Notes: generated by a model from the sequence alone, not told the origin. Shown: positions 42,962 to 51,548, numbered from the stretch's first letter. The stretch is 64,000 nt of DNA from Streptomyces violaceoruber (GCA_000720805.1 JODI01000020.1:1-64000), one strand, 5' to 3'. Program-made: numbers and translations.

Positions 42962-43797
42962 CTGATGACCCTCGGTCGGGATTCCCACCCACGCGCTCCG
43001 GTCTCACGTCGTTCCTGAAAGCGCGACGTGCCCGGATAGCACCCGAAAACGTCGGCCTCACGGCGTCGGGTCGTCGGCGGGTCGCCGGCCTGCGGCGCGA
43101 GGAACTGGCCGAGCTCGCCGGGGTGAGCGTCGACTACTACGTCCGGCTTGAGCAGGGGCGTAGTCCGCACGTGTCCGACGCCGTTCTCGACGCGGTCGCG
43201 CGAGCACTGGAACTCAGCTCCGGCGAAACCCGGCACCTGAAGATGCTCGCGCGGCCCAGTACGAGCGACGACGAGCCCGATCATGTCGTGCGAGGCCAAC
43301 TCGTCCGCCTGCTCGAAGCGACCGACACGCCGGCGTTCCTCCTCGGCCGCCGCACCGACGTGTTGGCCTGGAACCCGCTTGGAGATGCGATATTCGGCTT
43401 CAGCAGGCAGGCCAGAGGCGACCGGAACTCGGCACGCTACGTGTTCACCAACCGCGAAGCAGCAAGGTTCTACCCGGACTGGTCAACCGTCGCGGCCGAG
43501 ACCGTTGCATGGCTGCATCTCGACGCGGGACGCCATCCCCGGGACCCGGAGCTGGCCTCGCTCGTGGGTGAACTGTCAATCACGAGTCCGGAGTTCCGGA
43601 GACTCTGGGCCCGCCATGACGTGTACGACCGAGGCAGCGGCAAGAAGCGGGTCCGGCATCCCGAGGCAGGCCTTCTGGAGCTGGAGTACGAAGTGCTCAC
43701 GATGCCCAGTGACCCCGACATGGTCATGTCCGTCCTGCTTGCCGTCCCCGGCTCGCCCACAGCGGACAACCTCCGGCTGCTCGCACTCAGTCGTTGA
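42958..43797 (+). CDS. MmyB-type XRE-family regulator
   Basis: This 279-residue protein has an intact N-terminal HTH (GLTSFLKARRARIAPENVGLTASGRRRVAGLRREELAELAGVSVDYYVRLEQGRSPHVSDAVLDAVARALEL, about residues 15-86) and the MmyB ligand domain (LARPSTSDDEPDH onward). Family members sense fatty or aromatic ligands. The gene overlaps the preceding MDR oxidoreductase by 4 nt, so it is coupled to it and probably controls these two reductases. The HTH-bearing N-terminus is complete, unlike the two copies at 26-27 kb. Confidence 0.9.
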   Translation: MTDDPRSGFPPTRSGLTSFLKARRARIAPENVGLTASGRRRVAGLRREELAELAGVSVDYYVRLEQGRSPHVSDAVLDAVARALELSSGETRHLKMLARPSTSDDEPDHVVRGQLVRLLEATDTPAFLLGRRTDVLAWNPLGDAIFGFSRQARGDRNSARYVFTNREAARFYPDWSTVAAETVAWLHLDAGRHPRDPELASLVGELSITSPEFRRLWARHDVYDRGSGKKRVRHPEAGLLELEYEVLTMPSDPDMVMSVLLAVPGSPTADNLRLLALSR

Positions 43798-43932
43798 CGG
43801 GACAGCAGGCGCACAGAGCACGCGCACGAGCTTGCCGCCTGCAACTGCCCCGACACCGATCTCGCCTTGAGGTTCGTGCACCTGTCCGCTGCTCGACGGG
43901 CGCAGCTGTCGGGACCTTAGTTGGCGGATTCG

Positions 43933-44772
43933 TCAGTCGTTGAACGTCTGCTGACCGATGGCGCGGAGGAAATCGAAGCTCTCCGCTGTGCTGGAGCCCG
44001 GCTGCGGCCGGAAGATCACCAGTCGATGTCCGGTCGTGGTGCTGAGCACGATGTCGCACTGCACCTCCAGTCGGCCCGCCCGCGGGTGCAGGAGGGTCTT
44101 GGGAGTGGATCGCAGCGGCTGGACGTGCATGTCCTGCCAGTACCGGGCGAACTCCGCGCTGGCGTCGAGGAGGTCGTCGACCAGCCGCTGCGCGGTGCGG
44201 TCGGAGCCGAGCCGTGCGGTGGCGGCGCGGAGATCGGCCGCGTATCCGCGGCCGATCTCCGCGTGCTCCTCGGGTGTGTTGAGTGCACGGGAACCCGGTT
44301 CCGTGAACCAGCGCCACGTGACGTTGGCGTCCCGACCCTCCAACTCGGCCCAGGATCCGATGAGCGCGCGGCTCAACGGGTTCTGCGCCTGTACGTTGGT
44401 GAGATCGTCGATGACGTGGGCCGGCACGGTGGTGAGCGCGTCAAGAAGGAACATCATCGAAGGGTCGACGTACCCGCCGTGCGCAGGGCGCGCGGGCGGC
44501 GGGCAGCCGGCCAGCCGGTAGAGGTAGTCGCGTTCGTCGACCGTCAGCCGCAGGGCGCGGGCCAGGTTGGCCAGCAGTGCCTCCGAGGGGTGCGAGCCGC
44601 GGGAGCGCTCCAGGCGCTCGTAGTAGTCCACGGAGAGGTTCGCCAGCATCGCCACCTCCTCCCGCCGCAGGCCCGGTGTGCGCCTGCGGCCGCCAGGGAC
44701 GAGCCCGACGTCCTCCGGGCGCAACGCCTCCCGCCGGGCGCGCAGAAAGCCACCGAGGTCGTTGTCCGCCAT
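43933..44772 (-). CDS. MmyB-type XRE-family regulator
   Basis: ATG 44772 has AAAGGC upstream. The 279-residue protein has an HTH (LGGFLRARREALRPEDVGLVPGGRRRTPGLRREEVAMLANLSVDYYERLERSRGSHPSEALLANLARALRL) and an MmyB ligand domain with the conserved NVTWRWFTEPGSRALN. It overlaps neither neighbour but follows the aldo/keto reductase on the same strand by 20 nt. It is convergent with the other XRE gene. Its probable target is the aldo/keto reductase. Confidence 0.9.
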   Translation of the reverse strand: MADNDLGGFLRARREALRPEDVGLVPGGRRRTPGLRREEVAMLANLSVDYYERLERSRGSHPSEALLANLARALRLTVDERDYLYRLAGCPPPARPAHGGYVDPSMMFLLDALTTVPAHVIDDLTNVQAQNPLSRALIGSWAELEGRDANVTWRWFTEPGSRALNTPEEHAEIGRGYAADLRAATARLGSDRTAQRLVDDLLDASAEFARYWQDMHVQPLRSTPKTLLHPRAGRLEVQCDIVLSTTTGHRLVIFRPQPGSSTAESFDFLRAIGQQTFND

Positions 44773-44792
44773 GAGCTGCCTTTCGACTGGGA

Positions 44793-45794
44793 TCACTCCT
44801 GGATCGACGCCATCGCCGGGGGAGCGTAGCGCTGGCCGACGACGGCGTCGGCGGGTACGGCCTCGTCGAGTTCCTTCAGGGTGGCCTGGTCGAGGACGAC
44901 GCCGGCCGCCGCGACGTTCTGCTCGAGATACGTCCGGCGCTTCGTGCCAGGGATCGCAGTCACATGGTCGCCTTGGGCCAGGACCCACGCCAGCGCCAGC
45001 TGACCCGCCGTGATGCCCAGTTCATCCGCGACGGCTCGCACGCGGTCCACCAGCTGGAGGTTGTGCTGGAGGCTCTCGCCGGCGAACCGCGGCGCGGTGC
45101 GGCGGAAGTCGTTCTCCGGCAGGTCCTCGATTCCGCGCAGCCCGCCGGTGAGCAGGCCGCGGCCGAGCGGCGAGTAGGCGACGAAGCCGATGCCCAGTTC
45201 CTGGACGGTGTCCAGCACGCCGTTGGTCTCGACGGTGCGGGTGAACAGTGAGTACTCGGTCTGCACCGCCGAGAGGCGCGCGGTGGCGTGCGCGGCGCGG
45301 ATCGATTCCGGCAGCGCCTCGCAGATGCCCAGGTACCGCACCTTGCCCGCGGCCACGAGCTCGCCGAGCGCTCCGAACGTCTCCTCGACGGGCACGTCCG
45401 GATCGACCCGGTGCTGGTAGTAGAGGTCGATGTAGTCGGTGCCCAGGCGGCGCAACGACCCGTCGACCGCATTGCGCAGGTACTCCGGCCGTCCGTTCGG
45501 GCCGCCGACGACCCGCCCGGAGTCGTCGAGGGTCAGCCCACCGAACTTGGTGGCGACGACGACCTGGTCTCGGCGGCCGGCGAGGGCGCGACCGAGGAGT
45601 TCCTCGCCGCTGAACGGGCCGTACATGTCGGCGGTGTCGAACATCGTGACACCCAGGTCGATGGCGCGGTGGACGGTCGCGACGGACTCGGCGTCGTCAG
45701 GGGTGCCGTACATCGCGGTCATGCCCATCGTGCCGAGGCCCTCGACGGAGGTCACCATTCCATGGCTGCCGATGGTGTGCGGCTTCAGAGTCAT
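44793..45794 (-). CDS. Aldo/keto reductase
   Basis: AAAGGGAAAC precedes ATG 45794. The 333-residue TIM-barrel protein shows LGTMGMTAMYGTPDDAESVATVHRAIDLGVTMFDTADMYGPFSGEELLGRAL (catalytic Asp in FDTAD and Tyr in MYGP), KFGGLTLDD with catalytic Lys, and LYYQHRVDPDVPVEETFGAL with catalytic His. It belongs to the AKR11/13-like group, and the NADPH-binding end is LAWVLAQGDHVTAIPGTKRR. It reduces aldehydes or ketones. The XRE regulator follows 20 nt downstream. Confidence 0.92.
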   Translation of the reverse strand: MTLKPHTIGSHGMVTSVEGLGTMGMTAMYGTPDDAESVATVHRAIDLGVTMFDTADMYGPFSGEELLGRALAGRRDQVVVATKFGGLTLDDSGRVVGGPNGRPEYLRNAVDGSLRRLGTDYIDLYYQHRVDPDVPVEETFGALGELVAAGKVRYLGICEALPESIRAAHATARLSAVQTEYSLFTRTVETNGVLDTVQELGIGFVAYSPLGRGLLTGGLRGIEDLPENDFRRTAPRFAGESLQHNLQLVDRVRAVADELGITAGQLALAWVLAQGDHVTAIPGTKRRTYLEQNVAAAGVVLDQATLKELDEAVPADAVVGQRYAPPAMASIQE

Positions 45795-45989
45795 TGTTTC
45801 CCTTTTCCGGCTTCGAGTTCGGCGACGTCCAACCGCCTTGCAGAACCCAGTCTGTGGGCAACTCGCCCCGTCAAGGGCGCCCTCCTGATCCCCGGTCTGG
45901 TAGGGCGACCCAGGAAAGCCGGGCCGTCGGTAGCGTCGGCACCGTCCGGTACTCGACTTGCGCTGGCCGGAACGCGCGGGGCCCGGGTC

Positions 45990-46125
45990 GCGGAGCATGA
46001 CACGGTCCGAGCGCAGGCGCCCGACCAGCACGACCGGCAGGTCGGCCAGGGCGTGGGTGAGACAGGCGACGTCGTAGCCGGCGTCCATCACGATCAGGAT
46101 CTCCAGGTCGCCCGGCCGCCAGTGC
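45990..46125 (-). pseudogene. IS701-type transposase fragment
   Basis: The minus strand reads GHWRPGDLEILIVMDAGYDV and then ACLTHALADLPVVLVGRLRS and DRVM, the piece of an IS701-like DDE transposase around its second Asp. It is an internal fragment. The aldo/keto reductase promoter side (45795-45989) is otherwise empty. Confidence 0.6.
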
Positions 46126-46149
46126 CCGGCTTACGTCAACCGCCCGACG

Positions 46150-46530
46150 ACGCCGCGCAGTTGGGCGGCGGTGACGACGCGCCGGGTCACCTCCCAACTC
46201 GGCGTCACCCAGCCGGTGCTCTACTCGGCCTTCACCCACCGACAAGCACTCATTGACGCCGTGGCCCTGAGCGGGTTCACCGAAATCGCCGAAGCACTCG
46301 AAGCGGCCGACGGCGACCCCATGGCACGCATGCGCGCCTACCTCGGCTTCGCCTCAGCACGGCCCCACCTGTACGAAGCCATGTTCTCGATGCCCTCGGA
46401 CTTGGGCTTCGGGACCGCGAGCGCCCCCAAACCGCTACACGCGCCTTCGCGGCGACCCACGAGGTCTTCCCCGGCCCCGACCACACCAGAGGGGCACCCC
46501 TGGCCAGCTGCCTGAGCGCCGGCCGGTAAC
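46150..46530 (+). pseudogene. Truncated, frameshifted TetR-family regulator
   Basis: The plus strand reads TTRRVTSQLGVTQPVLYSAF and then RQALIDAVALSGFTEIAEAL, the end of a TetR HTH and the start of the ligand domain. HTH helix 1 is missing. A frameshift near 46440 moves RAFAATHEVFPGPDHTRG to another frame, and the gene ends early. It is fused at its 5' end to the transposase scrap. Confidence 0.7.
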
Positions 46531-46543
46531 ACGTTGATCATTG

Positions 46544-48514
46544 CTAACGGAGCGTTGGCATACCGTCCGGATCCAGACCATACGGCCACAGGGTATGGAG
46601 CGCCTCCTCCATACTGCGGCGGTCCAGCGGGCGGGTGTTGCCTTCGTCGGCGAGTTGCCGGTAGAGGGTTTCGGCACCTTCCTGGTCCCCGGCCCGCTCG
46701 CGCATCTGAGCCAGGTGGTACAGCGCGCGGGTGTCGCCGTGGCCGGCGGCCTGCCAGTAGAGGGATGTGGCACCTTCCTCGTCCCCGGCCTCTTCTCTCA
46801 TCCGGGCCAGGTCGACCAGCGCGTCGGTGTCGCCACGGGCGGTGGCCTGGCGGGCCAGGTATTCGGCGCCTTCGTGGTCCCCGGCCTGCGCGCGCATCTT
46901 GGCCAGGTCGACCAGCGCGCGGGGGTCGCCACGGTCGGCGGCCTGCCGGGCCAGAGTTTCGGCGCCCTCCTTGTCCCCGACTTCCTCACGCATCTGCGCC
47001 AGGTGGTGCAGCGCGTAGGTGTTGCCGTAGTCGGCGTTTTGCAGGAACAAGTCCTCGGCGCCCTCCCGATCCCCGGCCTCCTCACGCGTCTTGGCCAGGC
47101 GGTACAGGAAGTGAGGCCTGCCGTGGTCGGCGGCCCGCCGGGCCAGGGCGGCGGCGCCTTCCTGGTCGCCGGCCTGCTCGCGTATCCGGGCCAGGCGGTA
47201 CAGCGCGTCGGTGTTGCCGTGGTCGGCGGCCTGCCAGTAGAGGGTTTCGGCGCTCTCCTGGTCTCCGGCCTGCTCCCGCGTCAGGGCCAGGCGGTAGAGG
47301 GCGTGACGGCTGCCGTGTTCGGCGGCGCGGTGTCGGAGGTGGTGGGCCCATTGCAGCCGGTGCCGGTTCTCGGCCGCCTCGGTGAGGTTGTTCAGGTCGT
47401 CAGCGTTGGTGAGGTGGGTGAGAGCGGCGCGCCAGAAGGATGCGGGCGGGCAGAGCGTTCTGCGGGCGGTGCGGCCGTGCTGTTCGAGGTAGTCGGCGAG
47501 CCGGAACATCGGTCCCGCTGCTACCGGTGAAGTGGGCGGGGTTTCGGTGGGTGTGGGCGGTCGTCGTCGGGGCCGGAAGGTGGTGCTGCGCAGAGGGGAC
47601 TGTTTGCCATGGACCAGTTGGGCGAGTTCGGCGTATGCCTGTTCGGCCCAGTCCTTGGCCAGCTGGTCGTAGTCGGTGTCGGTGAGGTAGTCGGCGGCAG
47701 CGTCGGTGAGGAAGGCCTGCGGCAGGTGGAGGCCGACACCGAGGCGGCGCGCGTCCATCGCCGCTTCCAGTACGGCTCTGGCCGCAGGCGTGGCTTGTTC
47801 GTAGCGTTTGAGGAGTTCGGGAGCACCGGCCAGGTCCTGGGCCACCCGCCCGCTGGCGCCGGCGCGGGTGAGGGCATCGGCCAGCAGGCGGTCACCGCCC
47901 CGGGCGAGGGCTGTCGTGGCGGCCAGTGCCTGGGCGTCGAAGGCGTCAGGAACGGTCAGCGTGCGGCCGGACAGGAGTTCCCGCACCCGGCTGTAGGGGT
48001 CCGGTCCGCCAGGGGAGGGCAGAGCGGTATACCGGGCGGCGTACTCGGGCCAGAGCGTCCCCAGCACCAGCACCGGACCGCGCTGCGCGGTGGTGAGCAG
48101 ACCGTGGAGTGCGGCGGCGATGCGTTCACCGGCCTCCCGGTCGCCGAGGTAGTGCTGGGCTTCGTTCAGCCACACCACAGTCCGGGGGGCGACACGGCGC
48201 AGGTCATCGAGAGCCGCCGCGGCGCGGGTCGGGTCGAACGGATGCCACAGGCTCCACCCTGCGTCCGCCAGCGGCTGCACAGCCTCCCAGCACGCCCGGG
48301 TCTTCCCCGTCGACGAGCTGCCCACTAAAACCACCATCCGGCTGCGGCCGGCCGCAGCGTGACGTACCGCTTCGGCCAGCACCCGGTCATGCGCACGCTC
48401 CACGTACCCCGGCAGCCCTCGTTTCCCGGGCACATCGTCTCCGTATCCGGCCGGATGGACTTCCAGAGCGTGCGGCTCCCACTCCCCGATCGGACGTCCC
48501 GGCGCCGACCGCAT
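46544..48514 (-). CDS. P-loop NTPase with seven 32-residue TPR/Sel1-type repeats
   Basis: From ATG 48514 the product is 656 residues. The N-terminal part carries a P-loop (MVVLVGSSSTGKTRACWEAV, about residues 60-79) and a Walker-B-like VVWLNEAQHYLGD (about 113-125). A helical middle follows, then seven near-exact 32-residue repeats of the type ALYRLARIREQAGDQEGAAA. It is probably a STAND-like sensor/regulator. The frame is closed upstream by TAG at 48542-48544, but the residues before that stop (LRLPAEGLLEL) continue an HTH domain from the gene at 48537-48821. So this looks like the C-terminal part of a formerly single HTH-NTPase-repeat protein. Confidence 0.75.
   Translation of the reverse strand: MRSAPGRPIGEWEPHALEVHPAGYGDDVPGKRGLPGYVERAHDRVLAEAVRHAAAGRSRMVVLVGSSSTGKTRACWEAVQPLADAGWSLWHPFDPTRAAAALDDLRRVAPRTVVWLNEAQHYLGDREAGERIAAALHGLLTTAQRGPVLVLGTLWPEYAARYTALPSPGGPDPYSRVRELLSGRTLTVPDAFDAQALAATTALARGGDRLLADALTRAGASGRVAQDLAGAPELLKRYEQATPAARAVLEAAMDARRLGVGLHLPQAFLTDAAADYLTDTDYDQLAKDWAEQAYAELAQLVHGKQSPLRSTTFRPRRRPPTPTETPPTSPVAAGPMFRLADYLEQHGRTARRTLCPPASFWRAALTHLTNADDLNNLTEAAENRHRLQWAHHLRHRAAEHGSRHALYRLALTREQAGDQESAETLYWQAADHGNTDALYRLARIREQAGDQEGAAALARRAADHGRPHFLYRLAKTREEAGDREGAEDLFLQNADYGNTYALHHLAQMREEVGDKEGAETLARQAADRGDPRALVDLAKMRAQAGDHEGAEYLARQATARGDTDALVDLARMREEAGDEEGATSLYWQAAGHGDTRALYHLAQMRERAGDQEGAETLYRQLADEGNTRPLDRRSMEEALHTLWPYGLDPDGMPTLR
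46634..47305 (-). repeat. Seven 96-bp tandem coding repeats
   Basis: The seven 32-residue repeats of the P-loop protein lie head to tail without gaps. Each has the pattern AL..LA..RE.AGD.EGAE.L..QAAD.G.T. The DNA copies are similar enough that unequal exchange could change their number. Confidence 0.85.
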
Positions 48515-48536
48515 CCCGCTCCCGCCCCCGGCCGCG

Positions 48537-48821
48537 TCACGCTACAACTCCAGCAACCCCTCGGCAGGCAGTCTCAGCGCGCGCCAGGGCCCCCACCGTT
48601 CTCTCCGAGGGCACCGGCTCGCCATCCTGCAACGCCTCCCACACGGTCGTGCGCCCCAGCCCCGACCGGCCGGGAAGATCCTTCTTGTCCATGCGGCTGC
48701 GGGCCAGCCCGTCGTTCAGCTTCCTGCGCAGCTCGGTGAGCGCCGGATTGACACCGCCGCGGTCCCGTCCAGACTGCACCGTCTTGCCCTCCCCCGAGAA
48801 GCCGTGTTCGCCCGTGTTCAT
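48537..48821 (-). CDS. XRE-type HTH protein (5' part of a split HTH-NTPase gene)
   Basis: GGAGGAAG fixes ATG 48821. The 94-residue product holds an HTH: NPALTELRRKLNDGLARSRMDKKDLPGRSGLGRTTVWEALQDGEPVPSERTVGALARA. The final residues (ETACRGVAGVVA) are out of keeping. At the GC run 48577-48584 the next frame reads ALRLPAEGLLEL, a normal HTH end, which stops at TAG 48542-48544 and then continues into the NTPase frame. A frameshift plus a nonsense change therefore separate this HTH from its NTPase. A short HTH protein is still made and might act alone. Confidence 0.75.
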   Translation of the reverse strand: MNTGEHGFSGEGKTVQSGRDRGGVNPALTELRRKLNDGLARSRMDKKDLPGRSGLGRTTVWEALQDGEPVPSERTVGALARAETACRGVAGVVA

Positions 48822-48901
48822 CTTCCTCCGGCGGACCCTGTCGAACAGCATTCCCGCGACCTTCGACCCCAACAACACCCCACCCTGAACTGGGAGCTGC
48901 C

Positions 48902-49099
48902 GTGAGTGTCGCCGTCTCCCTCCTCACCACCGCACTCGTGATCGTCATCGCGCTGCTGGCCGCCGCCGGCGCGGGCAAACTCGCGCGGATGGACGGCGCC
49001 ACCTACCCGACTGCCCTCACACGCGCCGCTGCCGCCTTCGCCGCGGTCATCACCCTCGCCGCCGCAGTTGCTGGTGCCCTCGCCGCCCTCTACGCCTGA
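48902..49099 (+). CDS. Small hydrophobic membrane protein
   Basis: GGGAGCTGCC precedes GTG 48902. The 65-residue protein has two hydrophobic segments (SLLTTALVIVIALLAAAGAG and AFAAVITLAAAVAGALAALY) joined by a short charged loop (KLARMDGATYPT). It is divergent from the HTH gene, with 80 nt between starts. Function is unknown. The arrangement suggests it may be the target or partner of the HTH-NTPase system. Confidence 0.65.
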   Translation: MSVAVSLLTTALVIVIALLAAAGAGKLARMDGATYPTALTRAAAAFAAVITLAAAVAGALAALYA

Positions 49100-49104
49100 C
49101 CGCC

Positions 49105-49212
49105 ATGGAGATGGCCGTAGCGATCGGCCGGGGTGAACCGCCGCCCGGTCTGGAAGAGCTCCTCAAAGTCCTCGGCGACGGTCCGGGACCTGAACGGCGC
49201 GCTGCCCGGTAA
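49105..49212 (+). CDS. Very small ORF downstream of the membrane protein
   Basis: ATG 49105 begins 5 nt after the previous stop. The 35-residue product (MEMAVAIGRGEPPPGLEELL and fifteen more) has high third-position GC and an ordinary soluble composition. No family is recognized. Tight spacing suggests cotranscription with the membrane protein. Confidence 0.4.
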   Translation: MEMAVAIGRGEPPPGLEELLKVLGDGPGPERRAAR

Positions 49213-49323
49213 GACAGCGCGCCATGGTGGTGTCATGCCGGCGTGAGGAGCCGTGGTGCTGTGGTTACCGGCCGGGACGGGTACGGGTCAGCGGCGGATG
49301 TCGCCGCGGTGGTGCCCGCCGTC

Positions 49324-49397
49324 GCGGTGGCTGTCGCCGCCCCACGACTCGTCACGGTGGTGGCCGCCGCGGCGGTGGCTGTCGCCGCCCCACGACT
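49324..49397. repeat. 48-bp-period direct repeat
   Basis: The same 26 bases occur at 49324-49349 and 49372-49397. On the minus strand they encode a 16-residue repeat, SWGGDSHRDGGHHRDE, in a His/Gly/Asp-rich tail ending in GDIRR and a stop. This may be the C-terminus of a gene whose front was replaced by the IS5 relic. Confidence 0.6.
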
Positions 49398-49439
49398 GGT
49401 CGTCGATGAAGCGGCCGTGGTCGCTGCGCAGGGTGGCGG

Positions 49440-49679
49440 TGTCGGAGCGGTTGTCCCAGTCGGCACGAACCTTGTCCGGCCGGGTGCGCGGGCGGCCCGG
49501 CCCGGGCCGGGGCACCCGGATACGGCCCAGGACCACCTGGAACTGCGGGGGGTCACCGCGCTGTTCGCCGTGAAGACCAGCGACATCGGTTTCTGGGCCT
49601 GCTCGACCGCCAGGTGCAGCTTGGTGGTCAGCCCGCCCCGGGAACGCCCGAGCCCGTGGTCGTCGGGCTCGGTGAACAC
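49440..49679 (-). pseudogene. IS5-family transposase fragment
   Basis: The minus strand reads EPDDHGLGRSRGGLTTKLHL and then AVEQAQKPMSLV, followed in another frame by QFQVVLGRIRVPRPGPGRPR and TRPDKVRA. This is the catalytic region of an IS5-type (ISL2-like) transposase with a frameshift near 49570. The 5' end touches the start of the sigma-factor gene. Confidence 0.75.
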
Positions 49680-50658
49680 ACCACCTGGCGGCTCGACCTG
49701 CAGAAGCGAGGTCGACGAGCCGGCGTTCTCCGGGCTGGTCGAGCGACACCGGCGGGAGCTGCACGTGCTCTGCTACCGGATGCTGGGGTCGTTCGAGGAC
49801 GCCGAGGACACCGTGCAGGAGACGTTCCTTCGTGCCTGGCGACGGCGGGAGACCTTCGAGGGGCGGTCGACGTTCCGGGCCTGGCTGTACCGGATCGCCA
49901 CCAACGCCTGCCTGGACCTGCTCGCCAAGTGCCGGCCGGAGCCTGCGACCGGCGGCGAGGTGCTGTGGCTGCAGCCCTACCCGGACCGGCTGCTCGACGA
50001 GCTGCCCGTGGGCGACGCGGACGAGCCGGAGACCGTCGCCGTCGCTCGGGAGACGATCGAGCTGGCGTACCTGGTCGCGGTCCAGCACCTCGCGCCGCGC
50101 CCGCGGGCCGTGCTGATCCTGCGGGACGTGCTCGGCTGGTCGGCCAAGGAGGTCGCGGAGATCCTCGGGGACTCCGTCAACTCCGTGAACAAGGCGCTGC
50201 AGCGGGCCCGCGCGGGCATGAGGGAGCACCTGCCCGCCGAGCGGCAGGACTGGACCGGCGGCGAGGAGGACCCAGGAACGCGCGAGCTGGTGCGCCGCTT
50301 CACCGACGCGAGCGTCGCCAAGGACGTCGACGGTCTCGCTGCCATGCTGCGGGACGACGTCCGCTGCTCGATGCCGCCCACCCCGGGCCTGTACGTCGGT
50401 GGCGACACGGTGGTGAACAGCTGGGTCGAGGACGGGTTCGCGGACCTGGGGCGCCTGCGCTGCGTCCTCACATCGGTGAACCGGCAGCCCGCCCTCGCCT
50501 TCTACCTCTGGCGGGAGCAGGAGGGCGCGTACCTGCCGCTGACGATCGACGTCCTGCGCATCACCGGCGGGGCGGTCGCCGAGATCGTCATCTTCCACGA
50601 CGACCAGTTCCCGCGGCTCGGACTGCCGGAGCGCCTGCCGGCGGACGGCACGGAGTAG
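49672..50658 (+). CDS. ECF sigma factor with C-terminal SnoaL-like domain (N-terminus displaced)
   Basis: Sigma region 2 is clear (EPAFSGLVERHRRELHVLCYRMLGSFEDAEDTVQETFLRAWRRRETFEGRSTFRAWLYRIATNACLDLL). Sigma region 4 follows (LAPRPRAVLILRDVLGWSAKEVAEILGDSVNSVNKALQRARAG), then a SnoaL-like C-terminal domain (ELVRRFTDASVAKDVDGLAAMLRDDVRCSMPPTPG), as in ECF41/ECF56-type factors. The usual start about 10-20 residues before EPAF is not present: the frame upstream runs into the antisense IS5 relic. GTG 49672 is the best remaining start (328 residues). Expression may now depend on a promoter in the relic. Confidence 0.75.
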   Translation: MNTPPGGSTCRSEVDEPAFSGLVERHRRELHVLCYRMLGSFEDAEDTVQETFLRAWRRRETFEGRSTFRAWLYRIATNACLDLLAKCRPEPATGGEVLWLQPYPDRLLDELPVGDADEPETVAVARETIELAYLVAVQHLAPRPRAVLILRDVLGWSAKEVAEILGDSVNSVNKALQRARAGMREHLPAERQDWTGGEEDPGTRELVRRFTDASVAKDVDGLAAMLRDDVRCSMPPTPGLYVGGDTVVNSWVEDGFADLGRLRCVLTSVNRQPALAFYLWREQEGAYLPLTIDVLRITGGAVAEIVIFHDDQFPRLGLPERLPADGTE

Positions 50659-50960
50659 TCCCGGTGTGGACGCTCGCGCGCGGTGGAGAAGCCACGGGCA
50701 GGGATGCTGCCCGGGCCGGTGGCCTCGCAGCAGCGGAGCGGTCGTCGCACCGGGCGCGAGCGCCGTGGTGAACCTGCCTCACCACCGATGTGAGTACGGT
50801 CATAATCCAAAATCCGGTCAGGCCCTTGCCCACGGACCGACCCCCTGCTTATTGTCGTACGGTCGTAAGGTGAAGGATTCGGCGAGCGTACGGGCGCAGC
50901 GTCCTGCGAAACCGCTGACCAATGAGGCCCAGCAACACTCTCAGTCGAAAGGGACTTCCC

Positions 50961-51548
50961 ATGAACGCGCTGGTCTTGCCGAAGGTGACGCCGGGGGCGG
51001 CGGACGAGGCGCGGGGTGCTGGACGGATGGGCGCCGAGTCGGCCGTGGCGCGACGGAACCCGGGCGCCCCCGGCCCGGTCGCCTCCTTCGCCCGGTTCGT
51101 CCTGTTCGGCGGCGGTGTCGGGGTCGCGTCCGGCGCTGCCGTGGCCGGGCTCGCCGGACTGATGCCCTGGGCTGTGGCGAATGCTCTGATCACCGTCGCC
51201 TCGACTCTGCTCAGTACGGAGCTCCACGCACGCTTCACCTTCGGGGCAGGGCATGCCGGATGGCGCCGGCACTGGCAGTCAGCTGGGTCGGCCATGGCCG
51301 CCTACGGGGTGACCTCCACCGCGGTGCTCGTCCTGCACCTCGTGCAGCCGTCGGCCGGAGCGCTCTATGAGCAGGTCGTCTACCTCGCCGCCGCCGGGCT
51401 CGCCGGCATCGGGCGTTTCCTGGTGCTGCGTGTGTTCGTCTTCGCCGGTGGCCGGACCCGGACCTCGACGGTGCGGGCCATGAGCTCGGCGCCGGCACGG
51501 GAAACGGGCGCCAAGGTGTCCCTGCCCTTCCCGGTACCGGCGCTGTGA
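50961..51548 (+). CDS. GtrA-like integral membrane protein
   Basis: AAAGGGAC precedes ATG 50961. The 195-residue protein has a 45-residue soluble lead, then four hydrophobic segments (FARFVLFGGGVGVASGAAVAGLAG, WAVANALITVASTLLSTELHARFTFG, MAAYGVTSTAVLVLHLV and VYLAAAGLAGIGRFLVLRVFVFAG). The pattern ARFTFG after TM2 and RFLVLR..VF in TM4 resembles GtrA-like flippases for lipid-linked sugars. A charged tail follows. No glycosyltransferase is adjacent. Confidence 0.65.
   Translation: MNALVLPKVTPGAADEARGAGRMGAESAVARRNPGAPGPVASFARFVLFGGGVGVASGAAVAGLAGLMPWAVANALITVASTLLSTELHARFTFGAGHAGWRRHWQSAGSAMAAYGVTSTAVLVLHLVQPSAGALYEQVVYLAAAGLAGIGRFLVLRVFVFAGGRTRTSTVRAMSSAPARETGAKVSLPFPVPAL

Noticed and set aside
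46541-47530. 329-codon plus-strand frame opposite the 32-residue repeats
   Set aside because: Its apparent repeats mirror the coding repeats on the minus strand. It lacks known domains.
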